DNA from: G965218495 sp965218495
GTDB lineage: Bacteria; Bacteroidota; Rhodothermia; Rhodothermales; Bin80
Length of the DNA: 64,000 nt
Assembly (NCBI GenBank): GCA_965218495.1
Contig: OZ244626.1
Location: 3,844,001 to 3,908,000, forward strand
Direction: 5' to 3'
This document shows positions 9,315 through 18,938 of the stretch, piece after piece. Made by a program: the position numbers and the translations under genes. The notes beneath the pieces are model-generated. The model saw only the letters and a list, made by a program, of their open reading frames with translations, did no database searches and was not told the origin of the DNA. Position 1 is the first letter of the stretch; each line of letters opens with the position of its first letter.

Positions 9315-11559
9315 ATGAACACTATTTCTACTATCCCCAAGTTGGACGCTGCGGCTATTGGCAGCCCCATCACCCGGTGTGGCGTCTCATTTTTCCCCAC
9401 TTACCTGTTTGGGAACCCGTTGCCCGAAATTGCTACTGGGCCCGCATCGGGCCTCGTAATCAAGGAGCTGGTGCGCCAGGCTAACTGGCAGGATATAGCG
9501 GGTGAAAGTCCCGTGTTATGAAACTGAAACCAGGTACATATCTCCGCGAGCCGTGCGTGGCCACCCGTGAGGGTGGGCGCGAAGCGTCGGTAGCGGTGCG
9601 TGTGGCCAGGGTTATTGAGCACCGAAAAACATGTAATCTGGGTCGCCGAGGCTTTCAGCTCGGTCGAAGGCAACATGTCCGTCATCGTTATGGTGAGACG
9701 GCGGACAGGCCCACGGTGTCCGGGACCCCATGGACGCATGTACATATCCTGCTGGGACCTGGGAGATCTTCTTGTTGCCCAGCGCTACGGGCGGGGCCGC
9801 CAAAGCCAAGGCGAAAGCCGAGCGGAGGACGTACGGCAAGGAGAAGTCAGATGCGACGATACGTAGCTGTGAAGCCGACGAACAAAGCGGGGGTGCCCTC
9901 GTGGCGGAGTCAGTGGAGCGAAGCGTCGCACCCAAGGGGAAATCGTGCAGTCCCACACGTACCGGACTCAGTGCCGGATTTTGCGCGTCCCAGGGATGAA
10001 TCGGTTACGGCTGCGGGTCGGCTTGCCGACCTGCTAACGTCATGCGCGGCAGCGCGACCCAAGGGAGGAGCCGGATGCGTTAGCGCGCACGTCCGGATCT
10101 GTCCGGGGCCCCCGGGGAAACCTGGGGGCTACCGGTGTGCCAGGCATGGTCAACAGCTTGGAGGTGAAAGTCCTCTATCCAGCCAGATGACGGCGAAGGA
10201 TTAGCGAAGCGCAAGGGCGTCGCCGCGAGGCGGGGTCTGAAGGAAGCGTGTAGCAAACCCGCGACCTGATGAACAAGAACCGAATACGAGGCCTACCCGA
10301 TCGGACGAGCGAGCCGGTTATCGCAAAGTCCGCGTCATCTATGCGTCGGGGTGGTACATTCGGCAGGTGTGCGGGGAAGGCGGTTGGTCTTACCCTGGGA
10401 GATCTGCGTTGTGTCCGGCCAAGCCGGACTGAACGTGTCGCAAGGCATGTGATCGCAACGCAGAAGTCAGCAGAGGGCAAAGTAGTCGGCACAGCTGACG
10501 AAGGCCCGAACAATGGACAGGGGTAGTAGGACGGGAAGCTCATGCGACCAATGCGGCAGAATATCCAGCTAACGCTGCCTTTCACGTGGGACAGCCCCGG
10601 TGAATCCGGTGGAGCCCATGAGGAAGGGACCGAAGTTCGCGCGGCGCAACCCGAACCCGAACTCCCGGCACGCTCGGCCTGGTGGCCTTGGCACCCAAGC
10701 CGGTTCGCTCAAGTCCATTGAACCGCCGTGTACGGACCCGTACGCACGGTGGTGTGGGAGGGTGGGGGCCGTGAGGCCCCTCCCTATCCCGATGGATGAG
10801 AGCGCCGAAGTCTCGACGCTGGTAGCGCTCAACCCCACACCAACACCGATATTGATCGTGGAGGGGGAGCATTTTCTGGGCGGACGGCAGAATCGATCCG
10901 TAAATACTACCGTGCTGGTACCGGCCATGACAATGCTGGAGATTCCAGTGACCTGTCTGGAAGCAGGACGGTGGGGCGAAGCGCGAAGTTATGAACGCGC
11001 AAAAACATTTACGCCACCCAGGGTACGATCGGTCAACCAGCGTGCCGTCCACGAGTCGGTTCTTGAGTCTGGATCGCATGCCGGTAACCAAAGCGGCGTT
11101 TGGAGCACAGTGGAGGACATTTTGAGCGAGTTGGGTACCCCCTCCTCGACTGCCTCCGTTGCCGACGCGGACCATGTTTACTTGCGCGACAAGCGCCGCA
11201 TGGACGCAACGGAAGAGCTTGCGAGCCTGGGCCCGCTGCCCGGCCAGTGCGGGGTCGTCGTGACCCATGGCAGGCAGGTTAAAGCAGTTGAGCTGTTTGG
11301 GTCAAGGGACTTGCTCGTTCCACATTGGAGCGCGCTTGTTCGCTCACACCTACTGACCGCTGCAACTCAGGCGTCGTACCGCCCGTCCGCTTCGGCAGCG
11401 CTTTCGGTCTTGAGAAGGCTGGGATTGCGTCGGGCCAGGATGTCACCCGGAATCGGGCTGGGGCATGAACTTCGGGTCAAGGGCAAAACTACGACCGGCC
11501 ATGCTCTTGCGCTGGAGGACTCGCTGGTGCACTGCGGCGCGTTTACGGGAGTACGTTAG
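9315..11559 (+). CDS. ARPP-1-like domain protein interrupted by two group II introns
   Basis: The 5' exon (9315-9470) encodes 52 residues ending GPASGLVIKEL. The 3' exon (10794-11559) resumes DESAEVSTLVALNP and contains ILIVEGEHFLGGRQNRSVNT, PVTCLEAGRW and CGVVVTHGRQV, recognised as resembling the ARPP-1 (ARG and rhodanese/phosphatase-associated protein) domain. Removing intron A (9471-10132) and intron B (10135-10793) leaves only CG between the exons. The spliced frame then reads IKEL-R-DESAEV with no stop, 307 residues in total. So the gene can only work if both introns splice. The start has a strong Shine-Dalgarno. The function of the domain is unknown; family identity is from memory and moderately sure. 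Confidence 0.75.
9471..10132 (+). mobile_element. Group II intron A, copy 1, without an ORF
   Basis: It begins with the canonical 5' end GTGCG and a start region (AGCGGGTGAAAGTCCCG) shared with the copies at 29142 and 35108. Domain V is visible at about 10068-10100 (GAGCCGG...CCGGATC around the loop with the AGC triad), followed by a GC-rich domain VI hairpin and a 3' end in CTAC. At 662 nt it lacks the maturase carried by the 29142 copy, so it must depend on a protein made elsewhere. All three copies are followed by CG in the 3' exon, which fixes the 3' boundary. Confidence 0.88.
10135..10793 (+). mobile_element. Group II intron B, copy 1, maturase deleted
   Basis: It starts GTGTGCCAGG and ends CCCTATCCCGAT. 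Domain V is the hairpin ACCGCCGTGTACGG / GTACGCACGGTGGT near 10724-10760. It matches the 34359 copy over the whole 5' domain I. The maturase start (ATG at 10542, MRPMRQNIQLTLPF) is present, but the reading frame jumps after about 43 codons straight to the last codons of the maturase, out of frame. The reverse transcriptase is therefore deleted while the ribozyme ends are kept. It lies two bases after intron A. Confidence 0.88.
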
Positions 11560-11892
11560 CTCGTCGTACGCCGATCCGGGGCGCACGGCGTCAACTGATC
11601 CTTCCGCCACATGACCCGGCCGGCAACAGGGCATTTCTCTTGTCCCCCAACCAGTTCACTGTGCTTTACAGTCGTGCTCAATGGCGCGCATTGCCAGAAC
11701 GACCGTCTGATACGTTGAGCGGAATGCGCTCCCGCCAGCATTCACTACGCTGCACGCGCCTAGGCTGCGGCAATTGCGCAACCCGTATGAGTACAACCGA
11801 TGAAATTTGTCGCGGGCGCATGCTGTATATGGACGGAGCATGCTCCGGGAGCATAGCACATCGTGACCGCGATGCAGCGAATAGAATTGGTG
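11560..11892. other. Intergenic region before tRNA-Pro
   Basis: 333 bases with no recognisable gene. Short open frames on both strands show no motif or ribosome site. Confidence 0.5.
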
Positions 11893-11966
<74 letters not shown>

Positions 11967-12040
11967 TGGGCGAATCTAACGCCGCAGGGCCATTGGGGAT
12001 TCTGAAGGTGGCTGACGCATTGCAAGCCGTATCTTGCCAC

Positions 12041-12511
12041 ATGATTGATCTTAACTTCCCAGGCTACCAGTTCTTTGTTCGGGGCGAAGGCAGGTCGCAA
12101 GAAATATTTGACCCCATAAGCCAAAAGTACGTCGTGCTGACCCCGGAGGAATGGGTGCGGCAACACCTCGTGCAATACCTGGTGCAGGACAAGGGTGCCC
12201 CGATTGGGCTCTTACGTCGGGAAATTCAGCTGAGATTAAACGGGGTGAGGCTGCGGGCGGATGTGGTAGCCTATGACCGCAGTGGAAGGCCGGTGATCGT
12301 GGCGGAGTGCAAGGCGCCACATGTGGAATTGAATCAGGCCACCTTTGACCAGGTTGGGCGCTATAACAAAAAGCTTCGTGCCCGCTACGTCATCATCACC
12401 AACGGACTCTCTCACTACTTTTGTCGGGTGAATCACGCCCAAAGGACCCTTCACTTTATTGACGATCTGCCCGGCTTTGAAACGATTTGTACTCATGGAG
12501 ACCGATCGTAG
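12041..12511 (+). CDS. Type I restriction HsdR N-terminal-like nuclease protein
   Basis: 156 residues from ATG 12041 (MIDLNFPGYQFFVRGEG); the open frame extends upstream into the tRNA region, so this later start is preferred. The core is a PD-(D/E)xK nuclease fold: LRADVVAYDRSGRPVIVAECKAP gives the D...ExK signature, followed by QVGRYNKKLRARYVIITNG. Stand-alone proteins of this type are common in Bacteroidota and are annotated as HSDR_N family. No HsdM or HsdS is nearby, so it is not a complete restriction system. It overlaps the next gene by 17 bases. Confidence 0.8.
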   Translation: MIDLNFPGYQFFVRGEGRSQEIFDPISQKYVVLTPEEWVRQHLVQYLVQDKGAPIGLLRREIQLRLNGVRLRADVVAYDRSGRPVIVAECKAPHVELNQATFDQVGRYNKKLRARYVIITNGLSHYFCRVNHAQRTLHFIDDLPGFETICTHGDRS

Positions 12512-13475
12512 CGCAACCGAGCTGGAGGTCGCCACCACGGCGCTGCGCGAAGCGGCGCGGTTGTGCCAGGCTGTGCAGCAGAGTCTGGACTATGGCGTGA
12601 TAGAAAAGGAAGATAGAAGTCCTGTTACAGTGGCCGACTTCGGCAGCCAGGCACTGATATGTTGCGTGCTCAGGGAAGTTTTCCCACGCGATGTCATAGT
12701 CGCAGAGGAAGACGCAGCTGCGCTGAATGGCACAATGCAAAAAGCGATTGCGGCGGAGGTTACCCGCCGCGTACTGCTACAACGCCCAAGTCATAGCCCG
12801 GCAGATGTTCTGCGTTGGATCAACTACGGCAACGGCCAGCCGGGTCGCGGGCGGTTTTGGACGCTTGACCCCATTGACGGGACCAAGGGGTTCTTGCGGG
12901 GGCGCCAGTATGCCATCGCCCTTGCCCTAGTAGAGGACGGCTGCGTGCGCGTGGGCGCACTCGCCTGTCCCAATCTGGATGGAGGCCTCCTACTGACAGC
13001 AGCGTCCAGTCAAGGGGCGAGGTGCCAAACCTTGCGCGGCGATGTTGCGCCAAAGGCAATCCAGGTAAGCACAGCACACGAGGCCTCCAAGGCGCGATTC
13101 TGTGAATCCGTCGAGTCTGGACACAGCTCGCACACAGAAGCACGTCGCCTGGCGAAATACCTGGGCATCAGCTCCAAGAGCATGCGCCTGGATAGCCAGG
13201 CAAAGTACGCGGTTGTGGCGCGCGGCCACGCCGACATATACTTACGACTCCCTACGCGGCGCGATTATCAGGAAAGGATCTGGGATCATGCCGCAGGAGC
13301 ACTCATCCTGGCAGAAGCCGGGGGCAGGGTCACGGACATTCATGGCCATGCACTAGATTTTTCAAGCGGGCGAACGCTGGCGCGCAACAAAGGAGTTGTA
13401 GCGACCAACGGGCACCTGCACGCCCAAGTGGTTGAGGCTATCTCCGAATTGGGCATCGGCCAGGGAAAGGCTTGA
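12495..13475 (+). CDS. 3'(2'),5'-bisphosphate nucleotidase (CysQ/HAL2-like)
   Basis: 326 residues of the inositol monophosphatase superfamily, converting PAP to AMP in sulfate assimilation. Metal-binding motifs are visible: PVTVADFGSQA, EED near residue 70, LDPIDGTKGFLRGRQYAIAL, and the C-terminal WDHAAGALILAEAGGRVTD. The start ATG 12495 (METDRSATELEV) is chosen because homology begins there; it overlaps the preceding gene, suggesting coupling. Confidence 0.9.
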   Translation: METDRSATELEVATTALREAARLCQAVQQSLDYGVIEKEDRSPVTVADFGSQALICCVLREVFPRDVIVAEEDAAALNGTMQKAIAAEVTRRVLLQRPSHSPADVLRWINYGNGQPGRGRFWTLDPIDGTKGFLRGRQYAIALALVEDGCVRVGALACPNLDGGLLLTAASSQGARCQTLRGDVAPKAIQVSTAHEASKARFCESVESGHSSHTEARRLAKYLGISSKSMRLDSQAKYAVVARGHADIYLRLPTRRDYQERIWDHAAGALILAEAGGRVTDIHGHALDFSSGRTLARNKGVVATNGHLHAQVVEAISELGIGQGKA

Positions 13476-13956
13476 CGCATTGGATTTCATCGGCACGCTG
13501 CCAGCCGCCCTGGACATGGCGCTCGAACGAGCCACTGCCACCAACCTACCGATTGCCTGTGACCCCCGTGCATGGTCTAAGCGGCGACTCAATCGTCCGG
13601 CACGCCGTATCGCAATGTTCCAATGCCGGTCTTTTTGCCATGGGCTCTGCCTGCTCCCTCAAGCCGCCTGAACCGAAAAAAGAGCCGAATTCGAAGCAAG
13701 AATCGCCGGGTGCTGTCCATCCAGGTGGCCCCGGGACGATTGTCTGGCGGCGATGCTGCCGCATGGGTTATTTTAGGTAGGGCTCACCCAGCGGCCTGAC
13801 GGGCCTCGATAGCTGCAGGCGGCATGGACAGTCGATCCAGAGCTGAAAGCGGGCATCGGGACACCTGTTACATGCCAGCGCGCCTCTGGCTATGCACATG
13901 TGCAGGCCGTGGCGAAGGTATGTAGAGCCCGCCCGTAGCCACAAACCACTGGTCAC
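13476..13956. other. Intergenic region without a recognisable gene
   Basis: 481 bases. Short frames on both strands have no recognisable motif. Nothing structured was found. Confidence 0.45.
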
Positions 13957-15306
13957 ATGATTGGGAGGCTGCTTCGGTTCTTCGCATTGCGGATCCTGCG
14001 GATTTTCTACTCGCCCATTGAGGTGGCCAACGACAGGCTGGCACAAGCAGCACCTGCGGCTATCTTGGTACTCAACCATCCTAATGGGATACTGGATCCG
14101 GCCGTCATCTTCGCTGTCTTGGGCCGCCCGGTGGCATTTTTGGCCAAGAGTACGCCGTTTGGGTACCCGCTGCAGCGCTGGTTCATGAGTCAGTTCGGGG
14201 CTCTGCCGATCTTTCGGGCTGTCGACATTGGGCGTCGTGGTGGTGCCTCAGATCGGGACGACATGCACCGGCGCAACGAAGAGACGTTCGCGAAATGCCA
14301 CGCATTGCTGAATAGCGGCAATGTGGTGGCACTCTTTCCGGAAGGCACCACACACGTCGAGCCCATGATGATGCCAGCGCGGACCGGGGCTGCGCGCATC
14401 GCGCTATCGGCGGCCGAATCTTCTGACTGGAGAGCGCCGCAGATAATACCGGTGGGGCTTTGGTACGAGAATTCGACGCGATTTCGATCCACGGTGCTAG
14501 TTGTGCCCGGAAAGCCAGTAGAAATCGCTGCCTTTAGGCATCGCTTTACGGAAACGCCCAGAGAAGCGGTCCATGAATTGACGGCACTGCTAGAAGAGGG
14601 GCTGCACGCGGTGGTCCTCGAAGCCGAAACCACCGAGCTTCTCAAAAGCGCCCCCTTCATCGCCGCATGGACCCAGCCGGATGGCCATAAGCCTGACCTG
14701 AAGGCGCGGCAGGCGTGGGCGGCAGAACTGCTTGACGGCTACAGGAAAATGCGCAAGGCGGACCCGGGCCGCCTGGCAAGCATCGAAGGTGCTGTTCGCC
14801 AGTATGCGCGCATGCTTGACACGCTCGGAGTAAAAGACCCGTGGAAGCTGGAAGAGCCCAGACCGGTGGCGTGGTATGCCCTGAAGCGCGCGCTATTGCT
14901 GTTGACCTGGTCACCGCTGGCACTGTTAGGGGCTCTCTTGAGCTACGTGCCCTACCGCCTTGCAGCCAGTGTCGTTCGACACAACTTTTCATACAACCGA
15001 TCGCAGGCTGGAGCGCTTAAACTGGTAGTCGGTACCATGATGGTGGCGCTGACATGGATTCTGGAGGCCATCGTCGTAGGGATTGTTGCCGGTGCCCCCT
15101 GGGGCGTAGGCATGGCCGTGCTTGCGCCCATTTGCGGCTACGTCGCGATCCGCTGGGCAGAGGTCTCAAGAAAGCTGTATGCGGTCATTCGGGCGGGCTG
15201 GCTGCGGCGGCGGCGTGAAAGTCTGGTGAGATATTTGGCCGAACAGCGGCAGCGGCTTGCCCAGGAAATTCAGGATGCCTTGACCCATTTGCGAACTATC
15301 GAGTGA
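13957..15306 (+). CDS. 1-acyl-glycerol-3-phosphate acyltransferase-like (PlsC superfamily) membrane protein
   Basis: 449 residues. The N-terminal acyltransferase domain has the block NHPNGILDP (variant His-x5-Asp box of the GPAT/SCT1-like branch), then FGALPIFRAVD and FPEGTTH (acyl-acceptor site) and an IIPVGLWY block. The C-terminal third has two to four membrane helices (LLLLTWSPLALLGALLSYV; MMVALTWILEAIVVGIVAG). It probably acylates glycerol phosphate or a related acceptor at the inner membrane. It overlaps the alcohol dehydrogenase gene by 4 bases (GTGA), indicating translational coupling. Confidence 0.85.
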   Translation: MIGRLLRFFALRILRIFYSPIEVANDRLAQAAPAAILVLNHPNGILDPAVIFAVLGRPVAFLAKSTPFGYPLQRWFMSQFGALPIFRAVDIGRRGGASDRDDMHRRNEETFAKCHALLNSGNVVALFPEGTTHVEPMMMPARTGAARIALSAAESSDWRAPQIIPVGLWYENSTRFRSTVLVVPGKPVEIAAFRHRFTETPREAVHELTALLEEGLHAVVLEAETTELLKSAPFIAAWTQPDGHKPDLKARQAWAAELLDGYRKMRKADPGRLASIEGAVRQYARMLDTLGVKDPWKLEEPRPVAWYALKRALLLLTWSPLALLGALLSYVPYRLAASVVRHNFSYNRSQAGALKLVVGTMMVALTWILEAIVVGIVAGAPWGVGMAVLAPICGYVAIRWAEVSRKLYAVIRAGWLRRRRESLVRYLAEQRQRLAQEIQDALTHLRTIE

Positions 15307-16412
15307 AGACACGCGCAGCGATTGTAGAGAGCGTCGGTGGGCCAATTGTCCTACGGGAGTTGGATCTGTTGCCCCCTCGGGCAGGTGAGGTGCGGGTGAA
15401 GGTCTGTGCGGCAGGCATTTGCCGCAGCGACTGGCACGTTTGTACGGGTGCGACGCCACACCCCCTGCCCGCGGCGCTCGGCCACGAAGGGGCCGGCATT
15501 GTGACGGAGGTTGGGATCGGTGTCACGCGGCTGCGGCCGGGCGATGCCGTGATCCTAAGCTGGGCACCCGGATGTGGGACATGCTTCTACTGCGAGCGAG
15601 AACGGCCCGGGCTGTGCGAAGTCTTTGATCGTACCATCTGGAAGGGCGTGATGGCCGATGGCACGCCCCGCCTGTTTCTGCACGGTGAGCCCGTGTATCA
15701 GTACTGTGCTCTGGGGTGCTTTGCGGAGCAGGTTGTTGTCGCCGAGGCTTCTTGCGTACCGCTGACCAAGGGCGTGCCCATGCCGGTCGCAGCCCTTATC
15801 GGCTGTTGCGTAACGACGGGCCTGGGCGCGGTCTTCAACACCGCCAGGGTACCGCGAGGAAGCAGCGTAGCGGTGCTCGGCGCCGGAGGCGTAGGGCTTT
15901 CTATGATTCTGGGTGCGCGCCTGGCCGGTGCCTACCCAATAATCGCCGTAGACAGGCTCCAGACGCGCACGCGGCTGGCCATGGCGCTCGGCGCAACGCA
16001 CTTCCTGCCCGCCTCGCCCGACATCGCCAGCAGCATCCGGGCCCTTACACAGGGCCGCGGCGCAGACTACGTGTTTGACGCCACGGGGATTCCCGCCGTG
16101 CAGGAGGCGTGCCTGAACGCCGCACGCCCGGGCGGAACGACTGTACTATCCGGTCTGGCGCCCGTCGGGAGCACAACCAACCTGCCCGGTGCTGCTATCA
16201 CGCGCAAAGAAAAGATGATCAAAGGCTCCTACTACGGAAGCGCCATGCCGGCGCGAGACTTCGTCCAGTTCGCCCGGTGGTTTCGCGAAGGACGCCTGGA
16301 CCTTGCGCCTCTCCTGACCAAAACCTATAATGTTACTGAAATCCATCGGGCACACCAGGATCTTAACGCAGGGCGCATTGTGCGGGGCATACTGTCTTTT
16401 GATTCCGCATGA
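15303..16412 (+). CDS. Zinc-dependent alcohol dehydrogenase (MDR family)
   Basis: 369 residues. Catalytic zinc ligands are in CAAGICRSDWHV and GHEGAGIVTEVG; structural zinc is in the loop GCGTCFYCERERPGLCE with four cysteines; the NAD(P) Rossmann motif is GAGGVG. The pattern is that of class III/Zn-type alcohol dehydrogenases acting on primary alcohols or aldehydes. The start is GTG at 15303, overlapping the acyltransferase stop, so the two are likely co-translated. Confidence 0.9.
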   Translation: MKTRAAIVESVGGPIVLRELDLLPPRAGEVRVKVCAAGICRSDWHVCTGATPHPLPAALGHEGAGIVTEVGIGVTRLRPGDAVILSWAPGCGTCFYCERERPGLCEVFDRTIWKGVMADGTPRLFLHGEPVYQYCALGCFAEQVVVAEASCVPLTKGVPMPVAALIGCCVTTGLGAVFNTARVPRGSSVAVLGAGGVGLSMILGARLAGAYPIIAVDRLQTRTRLAMALGATHFLPASPDIASSIRALTQGRGADYVFDATGIPAVQEACLNAARPGGTTVLSGLAPVGSTTNLPGAAITRKEKMIKGSYYGSAMPARDFVQFARWFREGRLDLAPLLTKTYNVTEIHRAHQDLNAGRIVRGILSFDSA

Positions 16413-16454
16413 AGCCCCGGGGTTGCTTGCCCTGGTCCTATTATTCCCAATCCC

Positions 16455-18560
16455 ATGCGCACGACGATACCAGCACTGCTTTGCAGCCTTGCCTTCGCGG
16501 CCTCTGCTTTGGCTCAGGAGGCCGATACCACAAAGACTTACGCTCTTGAAAGCATCGTCGTGACGGCCGACCGGTCGGAAAGCATGCTCTCGCTATCCAC
16601 CGGGTCGGTGTCCGTGATGACGGGCAGTGAGCTTCGCCGACTGCCTGGCGTGGCCAGGCTGGGGGATGCGCTGCGACAGATCCCGGGCTTTGCCATGCTC
16701 AGCATTGACGGCCAGGGGTTTGACCCCCAGGCCGTAGTGCGCGGCTTCTATGGAGGCGGCGAAACCGAATACGTCCTGGTCCTCCTGGACGGGCGGCCCA
16801 TGAACAATATGGAGATGGGCCTTATCAACTGGAGCCAGATTCCACTGTCGGCTATCAAGTCCGTTGAGGTGATTCGCGGAGGCGCGTCATCACTATATGG
16901 AGATGCCGCGGTCGGAGGCGTACTGAATATAGTCACGAACAGGGCAGCGGCACGCTCAAGCGGTGCGCAGCTTTCGTTATCGACGGGCTCCTTCAGAACG
17001 TACCTGGGTGAAGGGTCTACGCATACCAACGTGCAGGGTAAGCCGTTGTCGGCCTTTGTCAGCATGCTTAAGACTGCAGGGTTTCGAGAGCATTCCGCAC
17101 GCGAGGCCGGCAGCATAGGCGTTTCAGTGGGGCTCCTGGAAAGCGAAGCCTACGATCTCACATTTTCGGGCCTTGGCCACTGGCGCGCGTACGATATTCC
17201 CGGGCCGCTGACGACCGCCGAACTGGACAAGTCGCGCACGCAAGAGTCGCCGTTTTTCCAATTCGACAACGTTGATGAACAGACGCTGCGCCTCACCCTC
17301 GATGGTCGCCGTGCGTTATCTGGGTCCGCAACCCTGAGCGGCGCAGTAAGTGGCGAATGGCGCAGCTCTGATCTGGTGCGCACCTTGCCGCTGGCTGCGG
17401 TATTTGCAGATACCAAGGGACGCGCAGTCGGCACCTATCGCTTCTCTGGGACCGTTCAGCTGGTAAAGGAAAGCCTCATCCAGGGCGCTGACAAGATCGT
17501 GGCGGGGATTGATGGCAAATTTGGAATGCTCGACAACACGTACTACGACATGCTGACAGGCACGTCCGAAGACTATCGGGCGTATTCGGGTGACCGCGGC
17601 GGAATAAGCGCCGAGGCTGAAGGAAGCCGAAGTGCGATAGCAGGATTCGTGCAGTACGATTTCACACCGCTACCGCGTTTGCGTTTCACGCTGGGTGGCC
17701 GCTACGACGCCATCAATGACAGCTACGTGCCCAATGGCGGAGAAAACAGCGACGCGTCGCACAGCGCCTTTAGCCCTAAGGTTGGAATGAACGTGGCGTT
17801 TGCCCGCTCAGCCAGCCATGTCGGGCACGTGTATGCCAACTATTTGGGCATCTTCAAGGCGGCTACGATGGATCAGCTTTTTGACCAGCGTCTGTTGCCC
17901 ATACCTTTTCCGCCGTTTGGCATCACGATATCCAACAACGAGTTGAAGCCGCAACGGGGCACGAGCTACGAGGTGGGTCTTTACCAACGGGTAGCATACA
18001 CAAGCGCCGTCGCCAGCGAGCTGACCTTGTCAGTATACCAGGTGAACATGAAGGATGAGTTGGACTTCTCGTTCGAGACCTTCAGTTATGCCAACATAGC
18101 CTCCAGCCAGCACTCGGGAGTCGAAGCAGGCTTGCGGCTACATTTGGGGGCGCATGCAACGGCACATGTCAACTACACGCTCCAGAACGTCACCTACGAG
18201 GAAGGCGACAACAAGGGAAAGTATGTAAAGGCCATTCCCAGGGACTACCTCAACGCGGGGGTGAGCGCAGACCTTCCCTTGGGAATCAACATCGGTGCAG
18301 TCATGCATTCCACGGCCCGGATCTATCTGGATGATGCCAACACGATGCCGATGGACAATTACACTACGCTTGATGCCGTCGTTTCTTATCGGTGGCGCCA
18401 GCGTGCCGCCTTGGTCAAACTAGAATCCACGAACTTGCTGGATGCCACATATAGCACAACGGGCTTTCCGGATCCTGACAGCGCGTCTGAATCCGGGACA
18501 GTATTCTTGTATCCGGCAGCCGGGCGTGCTTTGCGTCTTGGAGTTACCGTTTCGCTATAA
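16455..18560 (+). CDS. TonB-dependent outer-membrane receptor
   Basis: 701 residues. It has a signal peptide (MRTTIPALLCSLAFAASALAQ) and then a TonB-box-like and plug domain: ESIVVTADRSESMLS, LGDALRQIPGF, RGGASSLYGDAAVGGVLNIV. The beta-barrel ends with LRLGVTVSL. It imports a siderophore, vitamin or other large ligand using TonB energy; the substrate is not evident. No SusD-like partner is adjacent, so a polysaccharide role is less likely. Confidence 0.93.
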   Translation: MRTTIPALLCSLAFAASALAQEADTTKTYALESIVVTADRSESMLSLSTGSVSVMTGSELRRLPGVARLGDALRQIPGFAMLSIDGQGFDPQAVVRGFYGGGETEYVLVLLDGRPMNNMEMGLINWSQIPLSAIKSVEVIRGGASSLYGDAAVGGVLNIVTNRAAARSSGAQLSLSTGSFRTYLGEGSTHTNVQGKPLSAFVSMLKTAGFREHSAREAGSIGVSVGLLESEAYDLTFSGLGHWRAYDIPGPLTTAELDKSRTQESPFFQFDNVDEQTLRLTLDGRRALSGSATLSGAVSGEWRSSDLVRTLPLAAVFADTKGRAVGTYRFSGTVQLVKESLIQGADKIVAGIDGKFGMLDNTYYDMLTGTSEDYRAYSGDRGGISAEAEGSRSAIAGFVQYDFTPLPRLRFTLGGRYDAINDSYVPNGGENSDASHSAFSPKVGMNVAFARSASHVGHVYANYLGIFKAATMDQLFDQRLLPIPFPPFGITISNNELKPQRGTSYEVGLYQRVAYTSAVASELTLSVYQVNMKDELDFSFETFSYANIASSQHSGVEAGLRLHLGAHATAHVNYTLQNVTYEEGDNKGKYVKAIPRDYLNAGVSADLPLGINIGAVMHSTARIYLDDANTMPMDNYTTLDAVVSYRWRQRAALVKLESTNLLDATYSTTGFPDPDSASESGTVFLYPAAGRALRLGVTVSL

Positions 18561-18579
18561 ACTGGTGCGAGCTTTGGGG

Positions 18580-18933
18580 ATGCGAGTGCTTTCTGTCGTG
18601 AATTGGGTCTGTGCTGCGTGCTTTGCAGCATTCGCCGTGATGCAGCTTAATGACCCGGACCCGGTGTATTGGGTCACCTTCTATGCTTTAGGTTCGCTGG
18701 CATGCGTGTTGTTTCACCTCAATCGGCTCCCGCCCGCGGCGGTCGGAAGCTATGCTATCATCTGCGGGGCGTTGGCCCTGTTGTGGATCATCCTGGGCGC
18801 AACAGGGCAGCCGTTGCCCGGCGAGATTCCAGGCATGGCTTACGAGGAAGAAAAGGAGGTTTCCGGCTTCATTCTGGTGGGGATCTGGATGGCTGTGCTG
18901 TACCACCGCGCCAGGCGCGTGAGCATGCAATAG
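18580..18933 (+). CDS. TMEM220-like small membrane protein
   Basis: 118 residues, with four predicted hydrophobic segments and the family-like core FAVMQLNDPDPVYWV. The start ATG 18580 (MRVLSVVNWV) lies 20 bases after the TonB receptor stop. The family is uncharacterised. Confidence 0.75.
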   Translation: MRVLSVVNWVCAACFAAFAVMQLNDPDPVYWVTFYALGSLACVLFHLNRLPPAAVGSYAIICGALALLWIILGATGQPLPGEIPGMAYEEEKEVSGFILVGIWMAVLYHRARRVSMQ

Positions 18934-18938
18934 GGCCC

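Noticed and set aside
9518..10204. Long open frame across intron A copy 1
   Set aside because: It lies within ribozyme domains shared with copy 3, has no RT motifs and is an incidental GC-rich frame.
12041..12511. A restriction-modification system
   Set aside because: Only a stand-alone HsdR N-terminal-like nuclease is present; no methyltransferase or specificity gene is near.
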